Positions 9,232 to 15,993 are shown, counted from the stretch's first letter. The stretch is DNA of 18,706 bases from Dokdonella_A sp035760865 (GCA_035760865.1 DASTSE010000271.1:1-18706); one strand, 5' to 3'. The notes: generated by a model not told the origin, from the sequence alone. Numbers and translations are program-made.

Positions 9232-9627
9232 TCAGCCGGCCTTCTTGGCCGCCTTGACCGTCTTGTTCAACGTGTCGGTCATCGTCTCGTTGACCGTCTC
9301 GAACGAGGTCTTGGCGAGCGAACCGATCGCTTCCGAGGTCTTCAGCGACACGCCGAGGACTTCCTGGCTGTTCGCATAGAGCTTCTCGGCGCTTTCCTTC
9401 GCGAGCTGGACGCCCTTGGCCGAGATCGCCTTGGCGGCTTCGAAGTCGCGCACTTCGGCGGCTTCGGTCCAGAACTCGACCGACGCCTTGACGCGGTCTT
9501 CGAAGGTCTTGAGGTTCAACTCGGTGATGCGCTCGAAACCGGCCAGGGCCAGGCCCTGCGCCTTGACGAAGGCATCGGCATAGCTCTTGCCGAGCGAAAG
9601 GGACTGCGTATTGATCTGCTCGAACAT
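9232..9627 (-). CDS. phaP: Phasin family protein
   Basis: The 131-residue protein matches the Phasin_2 family: small, helical, amphipathic proteins that coat polyhydroxyalkanoate granules in the cytoplasm. The N-terminus MFEQINTQSLSLGKSYADAF, the following GFERITELNLKTFEDRVKASVEFW stretch (about 30-53), and the Ala/Lys-rich C-terminus ending VKAAKKAG are typical. There are no cysteines and no membrane segments. An AGAGG ribosome binding site precedes the ATG. It is a single-gene unit with its own promoter and terminator. No PHA synthase gene is in the window, and phasin-like proteins also occur in bacteria without PHA, so the granule role is likely but unproven here. Confidence 0.9.
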   Translation of the reverse strand: MFEQINTQSLSLGKSYADAFVKAQGLALAGFERITELNLKTFEDRVKASVEFWTEAAEVRDFEAAKAISAKGVQLAKESAEKLYANSQEVLGVSLKTSEAIGSLAKTSFETVNETMTDTLNKTVKAAKKAG

Positions 9628-9666
9628 GTTCGATACCTCTGCGGTATGGGAGGAGTGTTGAACGGC

Positions 9667-9695
9667 ATCCTAGCAGGCTTTTTGTTGCGTTGCAA
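9667..9695 (-). promoter_or_regulatory. Phasin gene promoter (sigma-70 type)
   Basis: On the minus strand TTGCAA (9695-9690) and TAGGAT (9672-9667) are separated by exactly 17 nt, with a TGC extension just before the -10. This is the best sigma-70-like promoter in the window. The inferred start lies about 35 nt before the phasin ATG. Confidence 0.75.
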
Positions 9696-9698
9696 CAA
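9682..9698. promoter_or_regulatory. Dyad overlapping the phasin -35; candidate operator
   Basis: TTGTTGC-GTT-GCAACAA is a perfect 7-bp dyad with a 3-nt centre, placed across the -35 hexamer, where a bound protein would block RNA polymerase. It contains a TGC-N3-GCA core, like sites described for the phasin repressor PhaR in alphaproteobacteria. The identity of the regulator is inferred. Confidence 0.5.
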
Positions 9699-9751
9699 GT
9701 GCGGCGATCGAATCTACCTGCAGACCGGCAATCATCCGGCCGTTTTCTTTC

Positions 9752-9764
9752 AATTCAGTGAATT
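9752..9764. repeat. AT-rich palindrome between queD and phasin gene
   Basis: AATTCA-G-TGAATT is a perfect 6-bp dyad around one base, inside an AT-rich island (9741-9766) in otherwise GC-rich DNA. It lies 15 nt past the queD stop and about 57 nt upstream of the phasin -35. It could be a protein binding site or part of a 3' structure; nothing decides between these. Confidence 0.4.
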
Positions 9765-9778
9765 AGGTGGGCCTGGGC

Positions 9779-10159
9779 TTATTGCGGCGCTGCGGGATGA
9801 CCGTCGTCGCCGCGGTACTCGCACGCGGTCGTGCAGGTCTCGTTGACGACGACCTTCGACAGCAGCGGCAGGCGCGGCGCGAGCCGCTCCCAGATCCAGC
9901 GCGCGAGCCGTTCGCTGGTCGGGTTCTCGAGGCCGGGCACCTCGTTGAGGTAGCGGTGGTCGAGCGCCTCGAACACCGGCGCGAACGCGGCCTTGATGTC
10001 GGCGTAGTCCATGACCCAGCCGAGTTCGGGGTCGAGCGGGCCGCTCACGTGGATCGCGACGGCGAACGAGTGGCCGTGCAGGCGGCTGCATTTGTGGCCT
10101 GCGGGCACGTTCGGCAGGCGATGCGCGGCTTCGATGCGGAAGGTCTTGGAGATTTCCAT
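9779..10159 (-). CDS. queD: 6-carboxy-5,6,7,8-tetrahydropterin synthase (QueD)
   Basis: The 126-residue protein belongs to the PTPS/QueD family. QueD converts dihydroneopterin triphosphate to 6-carboxytetrahydropterin in the pathway to queuosine, the modified base of tRNA anticodons. Zinc ligands are His13 (EAAHRLP), His28 and His30 (LHGH). The catalytic cysteine is Cys24 and the Asp67-His68 pair lies in EALDHRYLNE. ENPTSE (78-83) and Glu107 in VNETCT bind the pterin. The CxxxHGH spacing and ENPTSE favour QueD over eukaryotic-type PTPS. The ATG at 10159 has no ribosome binding site and lies 6 nt after a -10-like box. No other queuosine genes are in the window. Confidence 0.95.
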   Translation of the reverse strand: MEISKTFRIEAAHRLPNVPAGHKCSRLHGHSFAVAIHVSGPLDPELGWVMDYADIKAAFAPVFEALDHRYLNEVPGLENPTSERLARWIWERLAPRLPLLSKVVVNETCTTACEYRGDDGHPAAPQ

Positions 10160-10165
10160 GGCGCA

Positions 10166-10174
10166 AGTCTAGCA
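10166..10174 (-). promoter_or_regulatory. Extended -10 box just upstream of queD
   Basis: The minus strand reads TGC-TAGACT (10174-10166), an extended -10 like the TGC-TAGGAT of the phasin promoter. It ends only 6 nt before the queD ATG, so transcription would start at or next to the start codon. No -35 hexamer is evident. Confidence 0.45.
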
Positions 10175-10308
10175 AGGCGCGCCGGCGGTCCCCGTCGTCG
10201 TCGCGCGGCGGGCCCCGGCGGCGCCGCGAGGCCATGCCGTTTGGCACGTATCAACCCCGTCGTGCTTCCGACAAGATCGACCGACGCGCGTACGCGGCGA
10301 ACGAACCC

Positions 10309-10315
10309 GGAGGAG
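10309..10315 (+). promoter_or_regulatory. Strong ribosome binding site of the TldD-like gene
   Basis: GGAGGAG precedes the ATG at 10320 with good spacing and decides this start, which also gives the complete twin-arginine signal. The remainder of 10175-10308 is GC-rich and shows no convincing plus-strand promoter. Confidence 0.85.
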
Positions 10316-10319
10316 ACAG

Positions 10320-11954
10320 ATGGAAAGGCGTGACTTCCTCAAGATGACCGGCATCGGCCTCGGCAGCCTGCTGCTGCCGGCGATGCACGGCCGCGTGATC
10401 GCGGCCGAGGCCTTGCTGACCAGGATCGACGTCGCGACCAAGAAGAAGTTCGCCGACATCGCGCTCAACGCGGCGAAATCGGGCGGCGCGAGCTACTGCG
10501 ACGTGCGCATCGGCCGCTACCTGCGCCAGTTCGTCATCACGCGCGAAGACAAGGTGCAGAACGTCGTCAACACGGAATCGAGCGGCGTCGGCATCCGCGT
10601 CATCGCCAACGGCACCTGGGGCTTCGCCGCGACGAGCGACATGAGCCCCGACGCGATCGCGAAGGCCGCGAAGGAAGCCGTCGCGATCGCGAAGGCGAAC
10701 TCGAAGATCCAGGCCAAGCCGGTCGAGCTCGCACCGGTCAAGGGCGTCGGCGAAGTCAGCTGGGCCACGCCGATCGTCAAGAATTCGATGGAAGTGCCGA
10801 TCAAGGACAAGGTCGACCTGCTGCTCGGCGTCAACGCCGCCGCGATGCAGGCGGGCGCGAGCTTCATCAATTCGATCCTGTTCCTCGTCAACGAGCAGAA
10901 GTATTTCGCCTCGACCGACGGCTCCTACATCGACCAGGACGTGCACCGCATCTGGGCGCCGATGCAGGTCACCGCGGTCGACCAGAAGACCGGCAAGTTC
11001 CGCATCCGCGCCGGCCTGTCCGCGCCGCGCGGCATGGGCTTCGAATACCTCGACGGCAACAAGGCCGACAAGGTCGAGCTGCCGGGCGGCGCGATCGTCT
11101 ACGGCGATTCCTACGACATGAAGGAAGACGCGATCGCCGCCGCGAAGCAGGCGAAGGAGAAGCTCACCGCGCAGACGGTGAAGCCGGGCAAGTACGACCT
11201 CATGCTCGACCCGTCGCACCTGTGGCTGACGATCCACGAGTCGGTCGGCCATCCGCTCGAACTCGACCGCGTGCTCGGCTACGAGGCGAACTACGCCGGC
11301 ACGAGCTTCGCGACGCTCGACAAGTGGCGCGACAAGTTCAAGTACGGCAGCGACAAGGTCACGATCTTCGCCGACAAGGTGCAGAAGGGCACGCTCGGCG
11401 CGGTCGGCTACGACGACGAAGGCGTCAAGACGCAGCGCTGGGACCTCATCAAGGACGGCACGCTGGTCAACTACCAGGTGATCCGCGACCAGGCGCACAT
11501 CCTCGGCCTGAAGGAATCGCAGGGCTGCTGCTATGCCGACTCGTGGTCGAGCGTGCAGTTCCAGCGCATGGCGAACGTATCGCTCGCGCCGGGCAAGGAA
11601 GCGATGTCGCCGCACGACATGATCAAGAACATCGAGAACGGCATCTACATCATCGGCGACGGTTCGTTCTCGATCGACCAGCAGCGCTACAACGCGCAGT
11701 TCGGCGGCCAGCTGTTCTACGAGATCAAGAACGGCAAGGTCACCCAACCGCTCGAGGACGTCGCCTACCAGATCCGCACGCCGGAGTTCTGGAACTCGTG
11801 CGTCGCCGTCTGCGACCAGAAGGACTTCCGCTTCGGCGGCTCGTTCTTCGACGGCAAGGGCCAGCCGGGCCAGGTCTCGGCCGTCTCGCACGGCTCCAGC
11901 ACCGCGCGCTTCAACGGCGCCAACGTCATCAACACGGCGCGCAGCCTCGGCTGA
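10320..11954 (+). CDS. tldD: TldD-like metalloprotease with twin-arginine signal
   Basis: The 544-residue protein belongs to the TldD/PmbA (U62) family. E. coli TldD with TldE forms a peptidase that trims unfolded peptides, CcdA and pro-microcin B17. The active-site helix is HESVGHPLELD, with the HExxxH motif at His306-Glu307-His311. The N-terminus MERRDFLKMTG followed by a hydrophobic stretch (11-23) is a Tat signal, which adds to the length over E. coli TldD (481). The C-terminal motif reads FFDGKGQPGQVSAVSHGSS (509-527); Asp511 sits where the family usually has the metal-binding Cys before GKGQ. The tldE-like gene follows after 20 nt. Export to the periplasm is predicted from the signal but not shown. 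Confidence 0.92.
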   Translation: MERRDFLKMTGIGLGSLLLPAMHGRVIAAEALLTRIDVATKKKFADIALNAAKSGGASYCDVRIGRYLRQFVITREDKVQNVVNTESSGVGIRVIANGTWGFAATSDMSPDAIAKAAKEAVAIAKANSKIQAKPVELAPVKGVGEVSWATPIVKNSMEVPIKDKVDLLLGVNAAAMQAGASFINSILFLVNEQKYFASTDGSYIDQDVHRIWAPMQVTAVDQKTGKFRIRAGLSAPRGMGFEYLDGNKADKVELPGGAIVYGDSYDMKEDAIAAAKQAKEKLTAQTVKPGKYDLMLDPSHLWLTIHESVGHPLELDRVLGYEANYAGTSFATLDKWRDKFKYGSDKVTIFADKVQKGTLGAVGYDDEGVKTQRWDLIKDGTLVNYQVIRDQAHILGLKESQGCCYADSWSSVQFQRMANVSLAPGKEAMSPHDMIKNIENGIYIIGDGSFSIDQQRYNAQFGGQLFYEIKNGKVTQPLEDVAYQIRTPEFWNSCVAVCDQKDFRFGGSFFDGKGQPGQVSAVSHGSSTARFNGANVINTARSLG

Positions 11955-11974
11955 GCGAAGCGGAGAACACAGCG

Positions 11975-13309
11975 ATGAGCATCTACACCGAAGAACAGGC
12001 CAAGGCGATCCTCGACAAGGCGATCAAGGCGTCGAAGGCGGACCAGTGCAGCGCGACGCTCACCGGCGGCTTCAACGGCAACATTCGCTACGCGCTCAAC
12101 AGCGTCTCGACCAGCGGTCGCGTCAGCGATTGCGACCTCGCGGTCGAGGTCGCGTTCGGCAAGCGCGTCGGCACGGCGACGATCAACAGCTTCGACGACG
12201 CCTCGATCGAGGCCGTCGTGCGCCGCGCGGAGGAACTCGCCAAGCTCGCGCCGGAGAACCCCGAGTTCGTGCCGGCGATCGACAAGCAGGCCTACAAGGC
12301 GAGCGGCACCTTCTCCGAGAAGACCGCCGCCATCACGCCGGAGTACCGCGCGAGCGTCGCCGCCGCGTGCATCGAGCCGTGCCGCAAGGACAAGCTCGTC
12401 GCCGCCGGCTTCTTCACCGACAGCCAGGCGTTCTCGGCGATCGCCAACAGCAAGGGCAACTTCGGCTACCAGAAGACGAGCGGCATCGACTTCACCTGCA
12501 CGGTGCGCACCGAGGACGGCCACGGCTCGGGCTGGGTCGCGCGCAACCTCGGCGACGTGTCGAAGTTCGACGCAAAGAGCGAGATCCAGACCGCGATCTC
12601 GAAAGCGAAGGGCTCGGTCGGCGCGAAGGCGCTCGAGCCCGGCAAGTACACCGTGATCATGGAACCCGCCGCGAGCGCGGGCCTCATCTCGTTCATGATG
12701 TTCGGCTTCGACGCGCGCCAGTCCGACGAGGGCCGCAGCTTCCTGTCGAAGAAGGGCGGCGGCAACAAGCTCGGCGAGAAGCTGTTCGACGAGCGCGTGA
12801 CGATGTATGCCGATCCGTGGGACGAGCAGGCGGCCGTGCTGCCGTGGGACAACGACGGCCTCGTGCGCGAGCGCACGCCGATCATCACCGGCGGCAAGGT
12901 CGAGTACCTGCAGTACTCGCGCTACTGGGCGCAGAAGCAGGGCAAGAAGGCGATCGGCCAGCCGGGCAACCTGATCATGGTCGGCGGCGACAAGTCGACG
13001 ATGGACCTGGTCAAGGGCACCAAGAAGGGCGTGCTCGTCACGCGCACCTGGTACATCCGCCTCGTCGACCCGCAGACCGTGCTGCTCACCGGCCTGACCC
13101 GCGACGGCACGTTCTACATCGAGGACGGCGAGATCAAGTACCCGATCAAGAATTTCCGCTTCAACGAGTCGCCCGCGATCATGCTCAACAACATCGAGGA
13201 AATCGGCAAGCCGGTGCGCGTCGCCGACGACGAGTCGCCGTTCGTGATGATGATTCCGCCGCTGAAGATCCGCGACTTCACCTTCACGTCGTTGTCGGAC
13301 GCGGTGTAG
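11975..13309 (+). CDS. pmbA: TldE/PmbA-like partner of TldD
   Basis: The 444-residue protein is the non-catalytic TldE/PmbA member of the family (E. coli PmbA is 450 residues); in known systems it pairs with TldD to form the peptide-holding cavity. Family features are the SGRVSDCDLAVEVAFGKRVGTATINSFDD strand region (about 49-77), GKYTVIMEPAASAGLISFM (from about 223) and the C-terminal LLTGLTRDGTFYIEDGEI with IGKPV. There is no HExxxH. The ATG at 11975 has GGAGA 8 nt upstream. The N-terminus MSIYTEEQAKAIL is hydrophilic with no signal peptide, unlike its partner. A much longer open frame upstream in the same phase is a shadow of the tldD-like gene. Confidence 0.92.
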   Translation: MSIYTEEQAKAILDKAIKASKADQCSATLTGGFNGNIRYALNSVSTSGRVSDCDLAVEVAFGKRVGTATINSFDDASIEAVVRRAEELAKLAPENPEFVPAIDKQAYKASGTFSEKTAAITPEYRASVAAACIEPCRKDKLVAAGFFTDSQAFSAIANSKGNFGYQKTSGIDFTCTVRTEDGHGSGWVARNLGDVSKFDAKSEIQTAISKAKGSVGAKALEPGKYTVIMEPAASAGLISFMMFGFDARQSDEGRSFLSKKGGGNKLGEKLFDERVTMYADPWDEQAAVLPWDNDGLVRERTPIITGGKVEYLQYSRYWAQKQGKKAIGQPGNLIMVGGDKSTMDLVKGTKKGVLVTRTWYIRLVDPQTVLLTGLTRDGTFYIEDGEIKYPIKNFRFNESPAIMLNNIEEIGKPVRVADDESPFVMMIPPLKIRDFTFTSLSDAV

Positions 13310-13405
13310 CGGGGATTCGGGATCGGCGATTCGGGATTCGGCAACGCCGTGCGCCGCACGGCGCGAGGTCGCACCTTCCTGCCGATCCCGCAACTCCGAT
13401 CCCGG
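13310..13405. repeat. Palindromic intergenic repeat between tldE-like and DUF4159 genes
   Basis: This is the same family as the atp operon repeats: GGGGATTCGGGATCGGCGAT on the left and CCGATCCCGCAACTCCGATC on the right. Inside is a perfect 8-bp hairpin, CGCCGTGC-GCC-GCACGGCG (13345-13363). It starts next to the tldE-like stop and ends 8 nt before the DUF4159 start. Confidence 0.8.
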
Positions 13406-13412
13406 TTCTCGC

Positions 13413-14147
13413 ATGAAGCGCTCGCAATTCCTCCGCCTGTTGGTCGCCGGCAGCGCCGGCTTCGCGCTCGCGCCGTGCGGGCGCGCGCGGGACGCTTCGT
13501 CAAATCCCCCATCCCCCATCCCCGATCCCGGCGCGTACGACTTCTGGTTCACGCGCCTCATGTACGAATCGGGCGACTGGGACGTCGACGCGCGCATGCC
13601 GTCGAACCTGCTCGACGCACTGATCCAGTACACCACGCTGCGCGTCGACACGCGCGAGCGCGTGCTGCCGCTCGCCGACGCGCGCATGCTCGTGCAGCCG
13701 TTCTGCTACCTCGCGGGGCACAAGCTCGTCGAATTCAATCCGGACGAACGGCGGAATTTCGAGGCCTACGTGCGCAACGGCGGCTTCGTGCTGGTCGACG
13801 ACTGCAACCACGACATCGACGGTCTGTTCGCGAAGTCGTTCGAACAGGAAATGGCGACGATCTTCGGCGCCGACGCGCTCAGGAAGCTGCCGAAGGACCA
13901 CCCGCTGTTCTCGAGCTTCTTCCGCTTCGACGGGCCACCGAACACGGCGTTCGAACTCAATGGCTGGGGCGACGACCTCGTGCACGAATACCTCAAGGGG
14001 ATCGAGGTCGACGGTCGCCTCGGCGTGCTCTACAGCAACAAGGACTACGGCTGCGAGTGGGACTACGACTGGCGCAACAAGCGATTCCTCGCCGAGGACA
14101 ACACGAAGTTCGCCGTCAACGTCGTCGTCTACGCGCTGACGGCATGA
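13413..14147 (+). CDS. DUF4159 domain protein with N-terminal signal
   Basis: The 244-residue protein starts with MKRSQFLRLLVAGSAGFALA, a signal peptide with a twin-arginine-like KRSQFL pattern (Lys-Arg, so Tat use is uncertain). The Cys at 22 follows Pro, so it is not a good lipobox. The DUF4159 domain spans about 41-243: YDFWFTRLMYESGDWD, then LPLADARMLVQPFCYLAG, NGGFVLVDDCNHDIDG and DHPLFSSFF. This is a class I amidotransferase-like fold without an evident catalytic triad. DUF4159 genes often neighbour moxR, DUF58 and batA genes, as here. Residues 31-40 are Pro-rich and encoded by DNA that resembles the intergenic repeat. Exact function unknown. Confidence 0.88.
   Translation: MKRSQFLRLLVAGSAGFALAPCGRARDASSNPPSPIPDPGAYDFWFTRLMYESGDWDVDARMPSNLLDALIQYTTLRVDTRERVLPLADARMLVQPFCYLAGHKLVEFNPDERRNFEAYVRNGGFVLVDDCNHDIDGLFAKSFEQEMATIFGADALRKLPKDHPLFSSFFRFDGPPNTAFELNGWGDDLVHEYLKGIEVDGRLGVLYSNKDYGCEWDYDWRNKRFLAEDNTKFAVNVVVYALTA
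13503..13531. repeat. Half repeat inside the DUF4159 coding region
   Basis: The DNA of codons 31-40 is made of iterated ATCCCCC/ATCCCCG units ending in GATCCCGG, very like the right arm of the intergenic repeats (for example 1841-1862). It stays in frame and encodes NPPSPIPDPG between the signal peptide and the folded domain. No facing left arm is seen nearby. Confidence 0.65.
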
Positions 14148-14341
14148 CAGAGCAACAGCCTGAAACACGAAGGACACGAAGAAAGATCAAGATGAAGATT
14201 GAAACACGGAGCACACGGAGCACACGGAGACGGCAAAACACGGAAAGCGCTTTCATCTGAAAAGCCTTTCCTCCGCGTGCTCCGTGTGCTCCGTGTTCAG
14301 GCTTTTGACCCTATCGCTTGTCGTCGTGTCCTTCGTGTCCT
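14143..14341. repeat. Nested inverted repeat, tandem copy 1
   Basis: The first of two tandem units (offset 199 bp at the left end) filling the gap between the DUF4159 and moxR genes. Inner arms of three 9-base units (ACACGGAGC type, 14203-14229) pair with 14271-14297 at 26 of 27 positions. Outer arms of ACACGAAGG-type units (14162-14181) match the GTGTCCTTC units at 14325-14340. The copy begins at the DUF4159 stop codon. Open frames inside give only HGAHGAHG- or VLRVLRV-type repeats and are not genes. Confidence 0.92.
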
Positions 14342-14570
14342 TATGACGGAGCAAGAGCCTGAAACACGAAGGAAACGAAGGACACGAAGAAGATCAAGAT
14401 GAAGATTGAAACACGGAGCACACGGAGCACACGGAGAGAGCAAAACACGGAAAGCTCTTTCATCTGAGGAGCTTTTCCTCCGCGTGCTCCGTGTGCTCCG
14501 TGTTCAAAGCTTTTGACCCTGCTGCTTGTCTTCGTGTCCTTCGTGTCCTTCGTGTTTCAAGCTTTTGCCT
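14342..14570. repeat. Nested inverted repeat, tandem copy 2
   Basis: This is the more complete copy. Outer arms 14361-14389 and 14530-14558 pair at 28 of 29 positions, inner arms 14410-14436 and 14478-14504 at 26 of 27, and an innermost stem joins AAAGCTC (14451-14457) with GAGCTTT (14469-14475). It has one more 9-base unit in each outer arm than copy 1, so the two sides of the stem have stayed matched. The 14571-14603 remainder holds no gene and only a weak ribosome binding site for moxR. Confidence 0.92.
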
Positions 14571-14603
14571 TCTTTCCATTTCACGAATGCCCGAGCACCC
14601 CGC

Positions 14604-15590
14604 ATGACCGACGAACAGTCCATCCAGCAACAACTCGGCAAGCTCGGCGCGCTGCGCGAGGCGATCGCGAAGGTCATCGTCGGCCAGGCCGCGGTCGTCG
14701 AGCAGCTCCTCATCGGCCTGCTCGCGGGCGGCCACTGCCTGATCGAGGGCGTGCCCGGCCTCGGCAAGACCCTGCTCGTGCGCTCGCTCGGCGAAGCCCT
14801 CGCACTCGACTTCCGTCGCGTGCAGTTCACCCCCGACCTCATGCCGAGCGACATCGTCGGCACCGAGATCCTCGAGGAGGACCACGGCACCGGCAAGCGC
14901 TACTTCAAGTTCCAGCAAGGCCCGGTGTTCACGAACCTGCTGCTCGCCGACGAGCTCAACCGCACCCCGCCGAAGACCCAGTCGGCGTTGCTCGAGGCGA
15001 TGCAGGAACGCACGATCAGCTATGCAGGCACGACGCATCGGTTGCCGCGACCGTTCTTCGTGCTCGCGACGCAGAACCCGCTCGAGCAGGCCGGCACGTA
15101 TCCGTTGCCGGAAGCGCAACTCGATCGCTTCCTGCTGCACGTGCGCGTCGACTATCCCGACGAGGCGGAAGAACGTGCGATCCTCGCCCAGACCACGGGC
15201 GCCGCGTCCGCACGCATCTCGCCCGTGATGCACGGGGAAGAGGTCGTCGCGCTGCAGGCGCTCACGCGCGATGTCCACGTCGGCGACGACCTGCTCGGGT
15301 GGATCACGCGCCTCGTGCGCGCGTCGCGCCCGCAAGGCAGCCCCGTCGCCGAAGTGCGCGAGTGGGTGCGCTGGGGAGCGGGCCCGCGCGCGGGCCAGTC
15401 GCTCGTGCTCGCCGCGAAGGCGCGCGCGCTCATCCATGGCAGGCTCGCGGCGACCCGCGACGACGTCAAGGCGCTCGCCGCGCCCGTGCTGCGGCACCGC
15501 CTGCTGCTGTCGTTCGCGGCGGAAGCCGAGCAGCGCAGCAGCGACGATGTCGTCGCCGCCCTGTTGCGCGCGCTGCCCGCGCCGAACTGA
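14604..15590 (+). CDS. moxR: MoxR-family AAA+ ATPase
   Basis: The 328-residue protein is a MoxR ATPase, a cytoplasmic chaperone-like AAA+ enzyme that usually acts on vWA-domain partners encoded next to it. Walker A is GVPGLGKT (49-56), Walker B LLLADELNR (112-120, Asp116-Glu117), sensor 1 ATQNP (155-159), and LPEAQLDRF (168-176) is the arginine-containing MoxR signature. The lid domain is C-terminal (about 210-325). The ATG at 14604 gives a family-typical N-terminus; a longer version starting in the repeat region would add Cys/Ser-rich residues unlike any MoxR. It leads a tightly packed run of genes with DUF4260, DUF58 and BatA proteins. Confidence 0.95.
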   Translation: MTDEQSIQQQLGKLGALREAIAKVIVGQAAVVEQLLIGLLAGGHCLIEGVPGLGKTLLVRSLGEALALDFRRVQFTPDLMPSDIVGTEILEEDHGTGKRYFKFQQGPVFTNLLLADELNRTPPKTQSALLEAMQERTISYAGTTHRLPRPFFVLATQNPLEQAGTYPLPEAQLDRFLLHVRVDYPDEAEERAILAQTTGAASARISPVMHGEEVVALQALTRDVHVGDDLLGWITRLVRASRPQGSPVAEVREWVRWGAGPRAGQSLVLAAKARALIHGRLAATRDDVKALAAPVLRHRLLLSFAAEAEQRSSDDVVAALLRALPAPN

Positions 15591-15600
15591 GCCGGCGACG

Positions 15601-15993
15601 ATGGACGGCGCAGCACAAGGCGGCGTGCGCGCGTTATTGCGCGCGGAGGGCGCGTGCGTGCTGTTCGCGGCGACGTGGCTGTACGCCCAGTCCGACTACG
15701 GCTGGGGCACGTTCGCGCTCTGCTTCCTCGCACCCGACATCGCCTTCCTCGGTTACCTCGCGGGCGCACGCGTCGGCGCCGCGTGCTACGACGCGACGCA
15801 CGCGTACGTCGGGCCGATCGCATGCTTCGTCGCAGGCCAGCTGCTCGCGCAGCCGCCGCTGTTCGTCGCGGGCGTGATCTGGACCGCGCACGTCGGCTTC
15901 GATCGCATGCTCGGCTACGGCCTCAAGTACGCGAGCGGCTTCGCCGACACCCATCTCGGCCGCATCGGCCGCGGCGCGGGGCGCGCGCGATGA
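15601..15993 (+). CDS. DUF4260 membrane protein
   Basis: The 130-residue protein matches DUF4260, small bacterial inner-membrane proteins of unknown function. Hydrophobic segments lie at about 16-30, 36-54, 70-84 and 86-98. The C-terminal signature GFDRMLGYGLKYASGFADTHLGRIG (about 99-123) is diagnostic of the family. The ATG at 15601 is 10 nt after the moxR stop, and its own stop overlaps the DUF58 start (ATGA). It is therefore embedded between moxR and DUF58, which normally adjoin each other. There is no obvious ribosome binding site, so translation is probably coupled. Confidence 0.82.
   Translation: MDGAAQGGVRALLRAEGACVLFAATWLYAQSDYGWGTFALCFLAPDIAFLGYLAGARVGAACYDATHAYVGPIACFVAGQLLAQPPLFVAGVIWTAHVGFDRMLGYGLKYASGFADTHLGRIGRGAGRAR

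Noticed and set aside
10241..10256. TTTGGCACG sequence resembling the -24 half of a sigma-54 promoter
   Set aside because: The required GC element about 12 bases downstream (TTGC type) is missing.
10251..11891. 546-codon minus-strand open frame opposite the tldD-like gene
   Set aside because: Antisense shadow; the plus strand carries the Tat signal, HExxxH motif and ribosome binding site.
14199..14402. Small open frame in the repeat region
   Set aside because: It only translates the 9-base units (HGAHGAHG and VLRVLRV patterns) and has no ribosome binding site.
14143..14570. CRISPR array
   Set aside because: The short units are contiguous 9-mers arranged as inverted repeats, with no spacers of constant length and no cas genes nearby.
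14143..14570. Insertion sequence or miniature transposon
   Set aside because: There is no transposase, and no target-site duplication can be defined at the ends; the structure is explained by iterated units.
14460..15497. Minus-strand open frame opposite moxR with a TRRTRRTRR-like end
   Set aside because: Its end is repeat DNA and the rest is antisense to a clear MoxR ATPase.
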